Source: an uncultured Collinsella sp.
GTDB lineage: Bacteria > Actinomycetota > Coriobacteriia > Coriobacteriales > Coriobacteriaceae
Length of the DNA stretch: 47,704 bases
Assembly: GCA_902479205.1 (NCBI GenBank)
Contig: CABSNX010000001.1
Location: 1-47,704 of the forward strand
Reading direction: 5' to 3'
The notes under the pieces were generated by a model, which saw nothing but the letters and a program-made list of their open reading frames with translations, was not told the origin of the DNA and made no database searches. Made by a program: the position numbers and the translations under genes. Below are positions 9,209 through 17,842 of this stretch, piece after piece (position 1 is the first letter of the stretch; each line of letters starts with the position of its first letter).

Positions 9209-9250
9209 AAAGGGGGCCGGCCTCGCGCATCGGTGAGGCCGGCCCCCTTT
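9209..9250 (-). terminator. Strong terminator downstream of pth
   Basis: A perfect 16-bp stem (AAAGGGGGCCGGCCTC at 9209-9224 and its complement at 9235-9250) has a 10-nt loop. On the minus strand it lies ~105 bp past the pth stop and is followed by TTGTCGTTTT. Confidence 0.85.
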
Positions 9251-9320
9251 GGAGCGCTGCATATGTATTGCGACACAGGGCTTATTGCGATGCGGCCGCC
9301 GCGGCGTTTTCGCATATAAA

Positions 9321-9353
9321 ACCTGCCAAAATAAACATCCCTAAATGGTAGGT
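9321..9353 (-). repeat. REP-like element, opposite-orientation copy at the pth stop
   Basis: ACCTGCCAAAATAAACATCC, then CTAAATGGTAGGT. Read on the minus strand it matches the 9156-9190 element (GGGATGTTTATTTTGGCAGG against GGGACAGGTTTATTTTGGCAGG) with few differences. Its left end lies one base from the pth stop codon. The stem is imperfect, suggesting an older copy. Confidence 0.5.
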
Positions 9354-9354
9354 T

Positions 9355-9984
9355 TTAGTGCTTGCCGTTGGCGGAGGCGGAGCCGTTGACGTGGTCGCGG
9401 GCATAGATCACGCCGTGGACGATGGCCAGGCCGGCGGCATCTGCGGCGCGGGTGCAGGTGTCCTGGAAATCCTCGGCCTCGCGGGCGCGCAGCTGCTTAA
9501 GCACGTAGTCGGCGACGGCCATCTTGCCGGGAGGGTTGCCGATGCCGGTGCGGATGCGGCTGAAGTCGCGGCTGCCCATCTTGTCGATGATGGAGCGCAG
9601 GCCGTTGTGACCGGCGTGGCCACCGCCCACCTTAACACGTACGTCGCCGGCGGGAATGTCGAGCTCGTCGTGGATTACGAGCAGCTCCTCGGCCTTGATC
9701 TTGTACTCGCGGCAGAGCTTGGAGATGGGGCCACCCGAGGTATTCATATACGACTGCGGCTTGACCAGCACAATCTGGCGCTTGCCGCCCTCCTCCTCGG
9801 GGTCGTTGATGTTGATGAGCGCGACCTCGGCGCCGGCCTGGTTTTTCCAGTACGTGACGCCGGCCTGACGGGCCAGCTCGTCGATTGCCTTAAAGCCGGC
9901 GTTGTGGCGGGTCTCTGCATATTCCTCGCCCGGGTTGCCAAGCCCGGCAACCATGCGAATCTTAAGCGGCTGTGCAGCTGCCAT
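9355..9984 (-). CDS. pth: Peptidyl-tRNA hydrolase
   Basis: 209 residues, typical for bacterial Pth. It releases peptides from peptidyl-tRNAs that drop off the ribosome, recycling tRNA in the cytoplasm. Visible family motifs are MVAGLGNPGEEYAETRHNAGF (holding the conserved Asn and catalytic His), PQSYMNTSG, VIHDELDIPAGDVRVKVGGG and GHNGLRSI. The short C-terminal tail is rich in Asn, Gly and Ser. A GAAAGG ribosome-binding site lies upstream. In many Gram-positives pth follows glmU and prs. Here the same order and strand are kept, but ~1.9 kb of extra DNA lies between prs and pth. Confidence 0.96.
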   Translation of the reverse strand: MAAAQPLKIRMVAGLGNPGEEYAETRHNAGFKAIDELARQAGVTYWKNQAGAEVALININDPEEEGGKRQIVLVKPQSYMNTSGGPISKLCREYKIKAEELLVIHDELDIPAGDVRVKVGGGHAGHNGLRSIIDKMGSRDFSRIRTGIGNPPGKMAVADYVLKQLRAREAEDFQDTCTRAADAAGLAIVHGVIYARDHVNGSASANGKH

Positions 9985-10098
9985 GTTCGTCCTTTCGTTG
10001 ATTTGTCGCCTGCTATGGTGAGCGACCCTGTTGCCGCTGTCAAATGGAGGGCAATTGAGGTTGTTTGGGGGCGTTTGGAAGGCCGTCGAAATCCGAGG

Positions 10099-10301
10099 TG
10101 GACAGTTAGTTCAGATACGTATAAGTTCTAGGACTCGAATTGCTCAATTCAATGCCGATGCGTTGTTTTGGAGCTTTAGTTAGCCCATATGACGCTGTTT
10201 TGAAGTCTATCCTGCCTTCAAATAGGGCGAATGGTATAGAGATGGCTGCAAAACAGCCTAATTCAATGTGTCTTTCTATACGTATTTGAACTAACTGTCC
10301 A
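10099..10301. mobile_element. MITE-like element A (203 bp, 25-bp terminal inverted repeats)
   Basis: The left end reads TGGACAGTTAGTTCAGATAC then GTATA; the right end is its reverse complement with one mismatch (10277-10301). The interior has no plausible gene. Element B at 11626-11827 is almost the same length with near-identical ends. The two bracket the 10335-11462 gene. No clear target-site duplication is seen at either edge. This is a non-autonomous element; its transposase is not in the window. Confidence 0.75.
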
Positions 10302-10334
10302 GCCCTGCACGACGGCGCACGGGTGATTCGCCGT

Positions 10335-11462
10335 TTAGACCGGCGCAAGGCCGATTCCGGCCCGCAGAGCGTTGAGCCAAGCGGCCTGACGCTTGCGATA
10401 GCCCTTGATGCGATATCGGAATCGGACTCCCGCGAGTCGATGCATCGTTTGGGCGAAGGCTTCGAGTGCAACAAGGTCTTTCATTTGGTCGCGATTGATA
10501 ACCAGGACGTGGATGCCCATTGCCTTGAGACCATTATTTCGATTGCCATCGTGGATGCGAGCGTTTTGAAGCTCATGCCCGATTCCGTTGTATTCGTTGT
10601 CGACTCCGGCTGCCGGGCAATACAGGTCGCAGATGGCGTAAGGGATGCCGGAGGACATGTTGACCGCAAGAGTGTCGAAGTCGATTCGATAGTTGAGTAG
10701 CAGGCCTCCCATGGGCAGATTGCAACATCCGAAACCGCCAAAGCGCATGGGTGCTCCGAGAACGGCAAACATTAGGGATTCGGCTGGGGATGCGGATCCA
10801 GCCCGGGCGAGTTTAACGGCCGTACGAAACGAGGCGTACGAGCTACTTTTGGCGAACCGTGCGACCGCCTCGAGCTCTTCGATGGTCGTTGCGGGCTCGC
10901 ATTTGTAGTGTGCCTGTTCATAGCGGGTTTCGTTCAGTTGCTCGGCCACCGACTGGTTGCCCAAGCAATCAAGATCGCCCGTCGCTGCGCAGCCATCGCC
11001 CTTGGGCCAGATGTCGTCATGGGCAATAGGGTATGTTGCCCCGGGAGGAAGGGAGTAGGTTCCGAGCAGTTCCATGAGAAGCATCAAGGTTTTGGCGACT
11101 GATTCATTTTTGGAACAAAGCATGGCTGTCACGGCAGGAGACGTTGCGTAGACGTCGGCCTCGACACGCATAATTGCACCTTCAGGAAGCGGAGCGGAGA
11201 GAATATGCTGAAGAAGTCGCTTGTCGGGGCGTCTGTTGTCTTCGTCTGAAACGAGAAGATCGAGCAGCTCGGAATCATCTTCATTCCAGGCATCGAGTAT
11301 CGAAAGTGCGCCAAAGTCTATCGCGTCATTATTGGGAATGCAGCTAGCCAAGGCCTGTGCTTGCTGTTCACTATCAACGGAGTCCCAGGGTAGGGCAGAG
11401 TACGCCCGTCGTGCGCGACGAATTGCGCGGAGGGCGGAGAAATGTGAAATCACGGTCGTCAT
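10335..11462 (-). CDS. Orphan predicted PD-(D/E)XK-like (DUF559/VSR-like) nuclease-domain protein
   Basis: 375 residues, not assigned to a named family with certainty. The C-terminal ~120 residues have the spacing of VSR/DUF559-type nuclease folds: CDLYCP, then NEYNGIGHE, ARIHDGNRNNGLKAMG and IHVLVIN, matching the usual E-x-(D/x)-G-x-x-H...D-x-x-R...G...V pattern. A basic tail (RFRYRIKGYRKRQAAW) follows. The N-terminal two thirds begins with a basic helix (ALRAIRRARRAYSAL) and is otherwise unrecognised. No transmembrane segment or partner gene is seen. The ATG has no visible Shine-Dalgarno, so the start is uncertain. It lies between two ~202-bp inverted-repeat elements within the conserved prs-pth neighbourhood, which points to acquisition. 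Possible roles are DNA defence or domestication as a mobile-element passenger; both are inference. Confidence 0.7.
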   Translation of the reverse strand: MTTVISHFSALRAIRRARRAYSALPWDSVDSEQQAQALASCIPNNDAIDFGALSILDAWNEDDSELLDLLVSDEDNRRPDKRLLQHILSAPLPEGAIMRVEADVYATSPAVTAMLCSKNESVAKTLMLLMELLGTYSLPPGATYPIAHDDIWPKGDGCAATGDLDCLGNQSVAEQLNETRYEQAHYKCEPATTIEELEAVARFAKSSSYASFRTAVKLARAGSASPAESLMFAVLGAPMRFGGFGCCNLPMGGLLLNYRIDFDTLAVNMSSGIPYAICDLYCPAAGVDNEYNGIGHELQNARIHDGNRNNGLKAMGIHVLVINRDQMKDLVALEAFAQTMHRLAGVRFRYRIKGYRKRQAAWLNALRAGIGLAPV

Positions 11463-11625
11463 AGCTATAACGTACTAAGTTGGCGGCAGAATGCGAACCC
11501 CATACCGTTCTTTTCGCTCAGCGGGGCGCTGCGCGCCATGAACGGCTGGGTGTTATGAAATCGATGGAATCGGTTGAGGGGATTGCAGGGAATTGAGCTC
11601 TGCCGCGAAGGTTGACGATAGCTAC

Positions 11626-11827
11626 TGGACAGTTAATTCAGATACGTATAAGGTGGCGGGCGTTCGAGGCGTTTCTAAGGCCCTTGAGGGCGATTTGAGG
11701 GTAAATATGCAGCGGTTGTACTCGAAAACGATGAGCTTTGGACGGCATGGCATCCGCTGGGGAGCTCAGAAGGCTCCGAACGGTCCTTTGGAGTTTTAAA
11801 AAAATACGTATCTGAACTAATTGTCCA
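11626..11827. mobile_element. MITE-like element B (202 bp, terminal inverted repeats matching A)
   Basis: The left end TGGACAGTTAATTCAGATAC (then GTATA) matches element A with one change. The right end (11803-11827) is the complement with three mismatches. A short open frame spans it, but the sequence is non-coding in style. By eye the interior is only weakly similar to the reverse complement of A. It lies 163 bp upstream of the nuclease-like gene and 23 bp before the prs terminator stem. Confidence 0.75.
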
Positions 11828-11850
11828 GGGCGGGTTGGCGAGGGATAGAA

Positions 11851-11880
11851 AAAGGGTCGGAAGCGAGCTTCCGACCCTTT
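11851..11880 (-). terminator. Terminator downstream of prs
   Basis: A perfect 14-bp stem (AAAGGGTCGGAAGC / GCTTCCGACCCTTT) has a 2-nt centre. It sits 34 bp past the prs stop on the minus strand and runs into T-rich sequence on that strand. Confidence 0.88.
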
Positions 11881-11913
11881 AAAAGCGTCAAAGATGATGC
11901 GACGCGCGGCAGG

Positions 11914-12900
11914 CTACAGCGCGAAGTCGCCGCCGACGAGCGTGGAGACGGGCTCCTCGTGGTAAACGGCGGAGATGGCCTGAGCGAACTCCTCGGCGAC
12001 CGAGATGGTCTTGATCTTGCCGCCGACCTCGACGGGGATGGCGTCGGTGACGACGCACTCGACGATCGGGGCGTCGTTCAGGCGCTCGATGGCCGGACCG
12101 GAGAAGATACCGTGGGTGGCGCAGACGTAGATGTCGCCAGCGCCCATAGCCTTGAGCTCCTTGACGTTGGCGCACAGGGTGCCAGCGGTGTCGATCATGT
12201 CGTCGTTGATGACGCAGGTCTTGCCCTTGATGTCGCCGATGATGCCCATGACCTCGGCGGCGTTGTGGCGCGGACGGCCCTTGTGGGCGATGGCCAGGTC
12301 GCAGCCGAGCATGTCGGACAGCTTCTTGGCGGCCTTGGCACGACCCACGTCGGGGGAGACGACAACCAGGTTGTCGGTGTCGAAGTGCATGTCGTTGTAG
12401 TACTGGCCAAACAGCGGCAGTGCGGACAGGTGGTTAACCGGGATATCGAAGAAGCCCTGGATCTGACCCTGGTGCAGGTCGAGGGTGATGATGCGGTCGA
12501 CACCGGCGCGCTCGAGCAGGTTGGCGACGAGGCGGGCGGTGATGGGCTCGCGCGGGCCGGCCTTGCGGTCCTGGCGGGCATAGCCGTAGTGGGTGATAAC
12601 GGCGGTGATGGAGCGGGCGGATGCGCGCTTGGCAGCGTCGGTGGCGATGAGCAGCTCCATGAGCATGTCGTTGACGTTGCCGCCGGCCACGGACTGAATC
12701 AGGAAGACGTCGGCGCCGCGGACGGTCTCGTCGTAGCGGGCGTAAATCTCACCATTGGCGAACTGCTTTAGCGTAAGGCCCGAAAGCTCGACCCCAAGGT
12801 ACTCAGCGATCTTCTGAGCGAGGGGACGGTTGGAGGAACCGGAATACACGCGGATGGACTTGCGCATATTCTCCGACTTCTCGGGATCATTAATCGGCAT
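11914..12900 (-). CDS. prs: Ribose-phosphate pyrophosphokinase
   Basis: 328 residues. It makes PRPP from ribose-5-phosphate and ATP for purine, pyrimidine, NAD, His and Trp synthesis. Family signatures are all present: IRVYSGSSNRPLAQKIAEYL near the N-terminus, FANGEIYARYDETVRGADVF, HYGYARQDRKAGPREPI (ATP loop and flexible loop), IITLDLHQGQIQGFFDIPV and the PRPP-binding loop VINDDMIDTAGTL. The start codon follows AGGAGAAGGG on the minus strand. It is downstream of glmU and upstream of pth on the same strand, the usual glmU-prs-pth order, but has its own terminator. Confidence 0.97.
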   Translation of the reverse strand: MPINDPEKSENMRKSIRVYSGSSNRPLAQKIAEYLGVELSGLTLKQFANGEIYARYDETVRGADVFLIQSVAGGNVNDMLMELLIATDAAKRASARSITAVITHYGYARQDRKAGPREPITARLVANLLERAGVDRIITLDLHQGQIQGFFDIPVNHLSALPLFGQYYNDMHFDTDNLVVVSPDVGRAKAAKKLSDMLGCDLAIAHKGRPRHNAAEVMGIIGDIKGKTCVINDDMIDTAGTLCANVKELKAMGAGDIYVCATHGIFSGPAIERLNDAPIVECVVTDAIPVEVGGKIKTISVAEEFAQAISAVYHEEPVSTLVGGDFAL

Positions 12901-13044
12901 TACCCTTCTCCTTTATACATCGAATGCCATATAGATGCCTTGTTGCATTGTAACCGCGTGACGGGGCTTATCGAGCCTTGATAACGTCTTTACCGTCAAC
13001 GGACACGAACCGACCACTCATCCGGTCGCGCAGGTCACGATAGA

Positions 13045-13078
13045 AAAAGGAGCCGTCCCCGTGGGAACAGCTCCTTTT
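13045..13078 (-). terminator. Terminator downstream of glmU
   Basis: The stem AAAAGGAGC / GCTCCTTTT, extended inward by partial GTCCCC pairing, lies 16 bp past the glmU stop on the minus strand and ends in T on that strand. It separates glmU from prs transcription. Confidence 0.8.
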
Positions 13079-13093
13079 GTGCTTGGTAAAACG

Positions 13094-14506
13094 TTATACC
13101 TCGTCGTTCTCGTGCAGACGGCGGCGGTAATCGGCGGCCCAGCCCTCAATATTTACCTGACGGGCGCGGCCCAGGCCGAGTGCGTCGGCCGGAACCGGCT
13201 CGGTGATGACGGAGCCAGCGGCCACGAGTGCACCGTCGCCAATCTGGGCGGGCGCGACCATCATGGTGTCGGAACCGATGAAGGCATCCTTGCCGATGAC
13301 GGTCTTGTGCTTGTGGACGCCGTCGTAGTTGCAGGTGATGGAGCCTGCGCCCACGTTGACGCCGGAGCCCATGGTGGTGTCGCCGATGTAGGACAGGTGG
13401 GGCACCTTGGAACCCTCGCCGATCGTGGACTTCTTGATCTCCACGTGCGTGCCGGCCTTGGAGCCGTCGAGCATGTGGGTGCCCGGGCGCAGGTAAGCGC
13501 GCGGGCCGCAGTCGACGCCGTTCTCGATGACGGCCTCGATGGCGATGGTCTCATCGATGATGCAGCCGCTGCCGACAGTGGTGTCGGTGAGGCGGCTGTT
13601 GGGACCGAGCTGGCACTCCTCGCCCACGGTGACGTGGCCGATCAGGTGCGTCTGCGGCCACACGACGGTGTCGCGGCCGATGGTAGCGTCGGGGCCGATC
13701 CAGGCCTGCGTGGGGTCGATGAAGGTAACGCCCTCGGCCATCCAATGCTCGTTGATGCGGTCGCGCGCGATGGCGGTAAGCTGTGCGAGCTGGATGCGGC
13801 TGTTGACGCCCAGGCCGTCGCGGTAGTCGTCACAGTGGAAGATGGAGACTGCCTGGCCGTGGCCTTTGAGGATCTCGAGCATGTCGGGCAGATAGTACTC
13901 GGATTGTGCGTTGTCGTTGCCAATCTCGTCGATGTGGGCGGCGAGCTGCGCGCCGTCGAAGGCGTAGCAGCCGGCGTTGCACTCGAGCAGCGTGGCGGCC
14001 TGCTCGGGCGTGCAGTCCTTCTGCTCGATGATGCGCTCGATCTGGCCGTCGGCACCCAGCTTGATGCGGCCGTAGCCGAAGGGGTCGGGCGGGGTCATGG
14101 TCATGACGGTGCAGGCGAGCTCGCCGGTAGCGACGGTCTGCGCGAACTTGGCGACGGTGTCGGCGGTGATGAGCGGCAGGTCGCCGTTGAGCACGACGAC
14201 CGGACCTTCGGCGATGCCGCAGGCCTCGAGCGCGACCTTTACGGCGTGGCCGGTGCCCAGGCGCTCGGTCTGCTCGACGCACTCGACCTTGGTGGCGCTG
14301 TTGGCGTAGGCGCCGTCGATAAGGGCGCGCATCTCGTCGGCGTGGCTGCCGATGACGACCACGACGCGGCTGCAGCCGGCCTTGATGGTGGCGTCGACGA
14401 TCCACTGGACCATGGGCTTACCCAGGATCTTGTGCGAAACCTTGCAGTGGTTCGACTTCATGCGGGTGCCCTCGCCGGCGGCGAGGATAATTGCGGTTGC
14501 GTCCAT
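13094..14506 (-). CDS. glmU: Bifunctional UDP-GlcNAc pyrophosphorylase / glucosamine-1-phosphate acetyltransferase
   Basis: 470 residues from the ATG at 14506, chosen because AGGAG lies a few bases upstream and the protein then starts MDATAIILAAGEGTRMKS. The open frame runs further upstream, but without family similarity. The N-terminal half is a nucleotidyltransferase: LAAGEGTRMKS, GTGHAVKVAL, VLNGDLPLI, and NAGCYAFDGAQL with IGNDNAQSEYYLPD. The C-terminal half is a left-handed beta-helix acyltransferase with hexapeptide repeats; the catalytic-loop region includes RPGTHMLDGSKAGTHVEIKK, SYIGDTTMGSGVNVGAGSI and CNYDGVHKHKT. It catalyses the last two steps to UDP-GlcNAc for peptidoglycan. It is divergent from the ECF transporter operon and first in the glmU-prs-pth order. 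Confidence 0.96.
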   Translation of the reverse strand: MDATAIILAAGEGTRMKSNHCKVSHKILGKPMVQWIVDATIKAGCSRVVVVIGSHADEMRALIDGAYANSATKVECVEQTERLGTGHAVKVALEACGIAEGPVVVLNGDLPLITADTVAKFAQTVATGELACTVMTMTPPDPFGYGRIKLGADGQIERIIEQKDCTPEQAATLLECNAGCYAFDGAQLAAHIDEIGNDNAQSEYYLPDMLEILKGHGQAVSIFHCDDYRDGLGVNSRIQLAQLTAIARDRINEHWMAEGVTFIDPTQAWIGPDATIGRDTVVWPQTHLIGHVTVGEECQLGPNSRLTDTTVGSGCIIDETIAIEAVIENGVDCGPRAYLRPGTHMLDGSKAGTHVEIKKSTIGEGSKVPHLSYIGDTTMGSGVNVGAGSITCNYDGVHKHKTVIGKDAFIGSDTMMVAPAQIGDGALVAAGSVITEPVPADALGLGRARQVNIEGWAADYRRRLHENDEV

Positions 14507-14704
14507 GTGATCTCCTGTTACGTTATAGAGACGTGTGTTTGGAAACGATACACGGCACAATATGATACCGCAGGCATATGATGAGCGCGTAACGATTGAC
14601 GCGTGACGGCCGGTGTCGCTGCCGCCGGCGTGGTGTTTGCGCTGGTTGTGCATGGCGGCGGCGCTGCGGCGTTGGCGTTTTGCGCGAGGGGATGGGAGGT
14701 GCCC

Positions 14705-15592
14705 GTGGATATCATGCGAGAGGAATCGGGCAACGAACCCGTCGCGGCATTTTCGATGTCGCATCCGGCGGTGCCGGCGCTCTACACGGTGCTGACGCTG
14801 GGACTCACCATGTTCTCGATGCAACCGGTGCTGATTGCGCTGTCGCTTGCGGGCGGGTTGGCGTACGGGTTTGCGACGCGCGGCGTCGCGCGCACGTTGG
14901 GGGCGCTTCGCTGGCAGCTGCCGGTGATTTTGATCATCGCGGTGCTCAATCCACTGTTTAGCGCCTCGGGCTCGACGGAGCTGTTCCGTATTGGCATGCG
15001 TGCGGTGTATCTAGAGAGCATGGTTTACGGCCTGTGCATGGGCGGGCTGTTTGTGGCGAGCGTGCTGTGGTTTGAGGCGGCGGCATCGATGCTTGGCTAC
15101 GACAAGGTGCTTGCGCTTTTGGGTAACGCCGCGCCGGTGATCGCGCTCATGATCTCGATGTGCATGCGGCTTATCCCGCAGTTTTTGCGCCGCGGTCGTA
15201 CGGTGCTGGCGGTGCAGGATGCGATTGATGTGCCTGGCCGCGCGCCGGCCGACCCCGTGCGCTCGCGCCTGCGGGCGTCGAGTGTGTTGATGGGCTGGGG
15301 CATGGAAGATTCGCTGGAGCGCGCGGACGCTATGCGCTCCCGTGGGTGGGGCGCCGCGACACGCCGCACGACGTACGCGCGGTATCGGCTGGGGCGCGGC
15401 GATGTTGCCGCGCTGGTTGGGCTTGCGCTGTTTGGCGTGGCCACGACGGCAGTGGCGTGGACCGCGATGGCGCAGTATTCGTTTTACCCGCAACTATCGG
15501 TGCCGGCGCCGTGGCTGGGCTATGTCGTATATGCGGCCTGGATGGCGCTGCCCTGCGTGCTGTACGCGATTGACGAGAAGAGGTTTGGCTGA
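14705..15592 (+). CDS. ecfT: ECF transporter transmembrane (T) component
   Basis: About 295 residues if started at the GTG at 14705, which follows GGGAGG by 5 bp; an in-frame GTG at 14603 would add 34 hydrophobic residues but has no good ribosome-binding site. The protein is a CbiQ/EcfT-type membrane protein with several hydrophobic helices. It has the cytoplasmic ARG-type coupling helices expected of the family (SVLMGWGMEDSLERADAMRSRGWG), which dock on the ATPases. It forms the scaffold linking the substrate-binding S component to the ATPase. Its stop overlaps the next start (TGATG), so the two are translationally coupled. Confidence 0.88.
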   Translation: MDIMREESGNEPVAAFSMSHPAVPALYTVLTLGLTMFSMQPVLIALSLAGGLAYGFATRGVARTLGALRWQLPVILIIAVLNPLFSASGSTELFRIGMRAVYLESMVYGLCMGGLFVASVLWFEAAASMLGYDKVLALLGNAAPVIALMISMCMRLIPQFLRRGRTVLAVQDAIDVPGRAPADPVRSRLRASSVLMGWGMEDSLERADAMRSRGWGAATRRTTYARYRLGRGDVAALVGLALFGVATTAVAWTAMAQYSFYPQLSVPAPWLGYVVYAAWMALPCVLYAIDEKRFG

Positions 15593-17103
15593 TGACCCAG
15601 TTGGATAGCTGCTCGGTAACGGGCGTGGCGTGCGGCTCTGATGTACCCGCGATTGAGGTACGGGGCCTGAGCTTTACCTACCCCGGGGCTGAGGCGCTGG
15701 TGCTCGACGGGCTCGACTGGTCTGTCCCCCAAGGTGCGTTTGCACTGCTCGTTGGCGGTACCGGGTCGGGCAAGTCGACGCTGCTCTCGCTGCTCAAGCC
15801 CGAGATTTCGCCGACGGGTGAATGCGCTGGCGAGCTGTTCGTGCTGGGTGAGAGCGTTGCCGACATGGATGTCCGGGCGTCCGCGGAGCGTGTGGGCTAT
15901 GTGTTTCAGGACCCCGAGAACCAGATCGTGTGCGAAACCGTGTGGCACGAGATGGCGTTTGGCCTGGAAAACTTAGGCATGTCGCGCGACGAGATGCGCC
16001 GCCGCGTAGCCGAGACCAGCTATTTCTTTGGGTTGGAGGACTGGCTCCACCGCGATACCGATACGCTTTCGGGCGGACGCAAACAGCTGCTGTCGCTGGC
16101 GGCTGTGCTGGCGTTGCGCCCGCGCGTGCTGCTGCTCGATGAGCCTACGTCCCAACTGGACCCCGTTGCCGAGAAGAGTTTTCTGCATGCGCTGTTTCGC
16201 GTGAATCGCGAGTTGGGCTGCACGGTTGTCGTGGCGACGCACCAGCCGCGCCCAATGCTCGAATACGCGACGTGCGCGTACCGGATTGAGGGCGGACGCG
16301 TGTGCGAGGTGGCTGACATTGTCTCCCTGGGGTACCGTGAAGAGCTGTTTTCTGGCGAGGTGCCGGGGTGGGGTGCCTCGCGGCGTGCAAAAAACGGAGT
16401 TTTCAGCAGCGCCGGTGGATGTCGAATACTCCCAAAAATGCACGCTGGGTCGGCTACCACCCTGGCAGGGAGCTGGTTTCGATACGATCGAGCGTCCGGC
16501 TGGGTGCTGCGCGGACTCGATGCGGCGTTCTCGGCTGGCGCAGTGCATGCGGTTGTTGGCGGCAACGGCTGCGGCAAGTCGACAATGCTTTCGGTGCTAG
16601 CCAAGACGGTCAAGTTGCAGCGTGGGCATATGGAGCGCGGGGCGGCCTCGGCGGCACTGCTGCCTCAGAATCCCAAGGCGTTGCTGGTTGCCGAGACGGT
16701 GCGCGACGAGCTGATGGAATGGGCTTCGACCTGCGGATATGACGAGGCTGTGGCGCGGGAGCGCGCGGCGAGCCTGGGGCTGTCGGGCCTGGATGGGCGC
16801 CACCCGTACGATCTTTCGGGCGGGCAGCGTCAACTGCTTGCATTGGCAAAACTGCTGCTGATTGGCCCCGAGCTGTTATTGCTCGATGAGCCCACCAAGG
16901 GCTTGGACCTGGCTAGCCGTCGCATCATCGCCCGCGCCTTGCGTGACCATGCGGAGGCTGGCGGTACCGTCATCATGGCCACGCACGATCTGGATTTTGC
17001 CGAGCAGGTTGCCGATGACATTGCCATGATGTTCGACGGTGAGATTGCCTGCATGGAGCCGCCGGCCGACTTCTTTGCCGACAACGTGTTTTATAGGGCG
17101 TGA
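15592..17103 (+). CDS. ecfA: ECF transporter ATPase, two fused ABC domains
   Basis: 503 residues with two complete ABC ATPase domains, equivalent to EcfA1 and EcfA2 in one chain. Domain 1 (~18-240): Walker A GGTGSGKST, Q-loop VFQDPENQ, signature LSGGRKQ, Walker B VLLLDEPTSQLD, H-loop VVATHQ. Domain 2 (~285-500): Walker A GGNGCGKST, signature LSGGQRQ, Walker B LLLLDEPTKGLD, H-loop IMATHD. The linker (~240-290) looks poorly conserved and is rich in Gly, Ser and Ala. It powers vitamin or micronutrient uptake through the ECF module with the flanking T and S genes. It overlaps ecfT and ends 4 bp before the S-component ATG. Confidence 0.93.
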   Translation: MTQLDSCSVTGVACGSDVPAIEVRGLSFTYPGAEALVLDGLDWSVPQGAFALLVGGTGSGKSTLLSLLKPEISPTGECAGELFVLGESVADMDVRASAERVGYVFQDPENQIVCETVWHEMAFGLENLGMSRDEMRRRVAETSYFFGLEDWLHRDTDTLSGGRKQLLSLAAVLALRPRVLLLDEPTSQLDPVAEKSFLHALFRVNRELGCTVVVATHQPRPMLEYATCAYRIEGGRVCEVADIVSLGYREELFSGEVPGWGASRRAKNGVFSSAGGCRILPKMHAGSATTLAGSWFRYDRASGWVLRGLDAAFSAGAVHAVVGGNGCGKSTMLSVLAKTVKLQRGHMERGAASAALLPQNPKALLVAETVRDELMEWASTCGYDEAVARERAASLGLSGLDGRHPYDLSGGQRQLLALAKLLLIGPELLLLDEPTKGLDLASRRIIARALRDHAEAGGTVIMATHDLDFAEQVADDIAMMFDGEIACMEPPADFFADNVFYRA

Positions 17104-17107
17104 TGGG

Positions 17108-17821
17108 ATGACGGATTATCGCGTCGCGCGCCTACTCGCAAAACTGGAGATCCCGCTGCTGCTGGCGGTGCCAGCGGTGATGGCTGCGGCGTTGCTAGCG
17201 GGCGTTGAGCAGGCGGCGCTCGCCATGCTTGTCGTGGTGGCGCTGGTGCTTGCGCTGTTCTTCGCGGGTTACGAGACGTCGCGACCGGGCCTTCGCCAGA
17301 TTATGCCCACGCTGGTGTTGGCGGCGCTGGCCGCGGCGGGCCGCATCTTGTTCGGCCCCATTCCCGACTTTAAACCCGTGAGCGCCATCGCTATTATCGC
17401 GGGGGCGACGTTGGGCCGACGCAACGGCTTCATGGTCGGTGCGCTGGCGGCGCTGACCAGCAACTTCTTTTTTGGGCAGGGCATGTGGACGCCGTGGCAG
17501 ATGTATGCCTGGGGTCTGGTTGGCTATGTTGGCGGCGCGCTGGCGCATGCGGGCGCTTTTGATCGCGCCGATGGCACCGTGCGCATGCCGGCGCTGCTGA
17601 CCTACGGCTTTGCGTCGGGCCTGCTCTATGGAGTTGTAATCAACGCCTACGACATCATCGGTTTTGTGCAGCCGCTCACGTGGGCGGGCGCCGTGGCGCG
17701 TCTTGCCACGGCGGTGCCGTTCGATATCACGCACGGCCTTGCGACCTGCGTGTTCTTGGCCGCCCTGTATAAGCCCTGGTGTCGACGGATCAACCGAGTC
17801 GTCGTGAAATACGGGCTGTAG
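17108..17821 (+). CDS. ECF transporter substrate-binding (S) component, substrate unknown
   Basis: 237 residues from the ATG at 17108, chosen because it starts just after the ATPase stop; an upstream in-frame ATG lies inside the ATPase gene. About six hydrophobic helices are visible. Segments such as ILFGPIPDFKPVSAIAIIAG, GATLGRRNGFMVGALAAL and TSNFFFGQGMWTPWQMYAWG match the style of ECF-type S components with a proline-containing early loop. The substrate cannot be assigned: no riboswitch or biosynthetic neighbour points to a particular vitamin. The T-A-S order suggests a dedicated (group I) transporter. Confidence 0.82.
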   Translation: MTDYRVARLLAKLEIPLLLAVPAVMAAALLAGVEQAALAMLVVVALVLALFFAGYETSRPGLRQIMPTLVLAALAAAGRILFGPIPDFKPVSAIAIIAGATLGRRNGFMVGALAALTSNFFFGQGMWTPWQMYAWGLVGYVGGALAHAGAFDRADGTVRMPALLTYGFASGLLYGVVINAYDIIGFVQPLTWAGAVARLATAVPFDITHGLATCVFLAALYKPWCRRINRVVVKYGL

Positions 17822-17842
17822 GGCATTTCGCGTTCCCTCACG

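Noticed and set aside
10335..11462. Toxin-antitoxin (AbiE-like) pair
   Set aside because: Only one gene is present between the two elements; no adjacent small partner in either strand.
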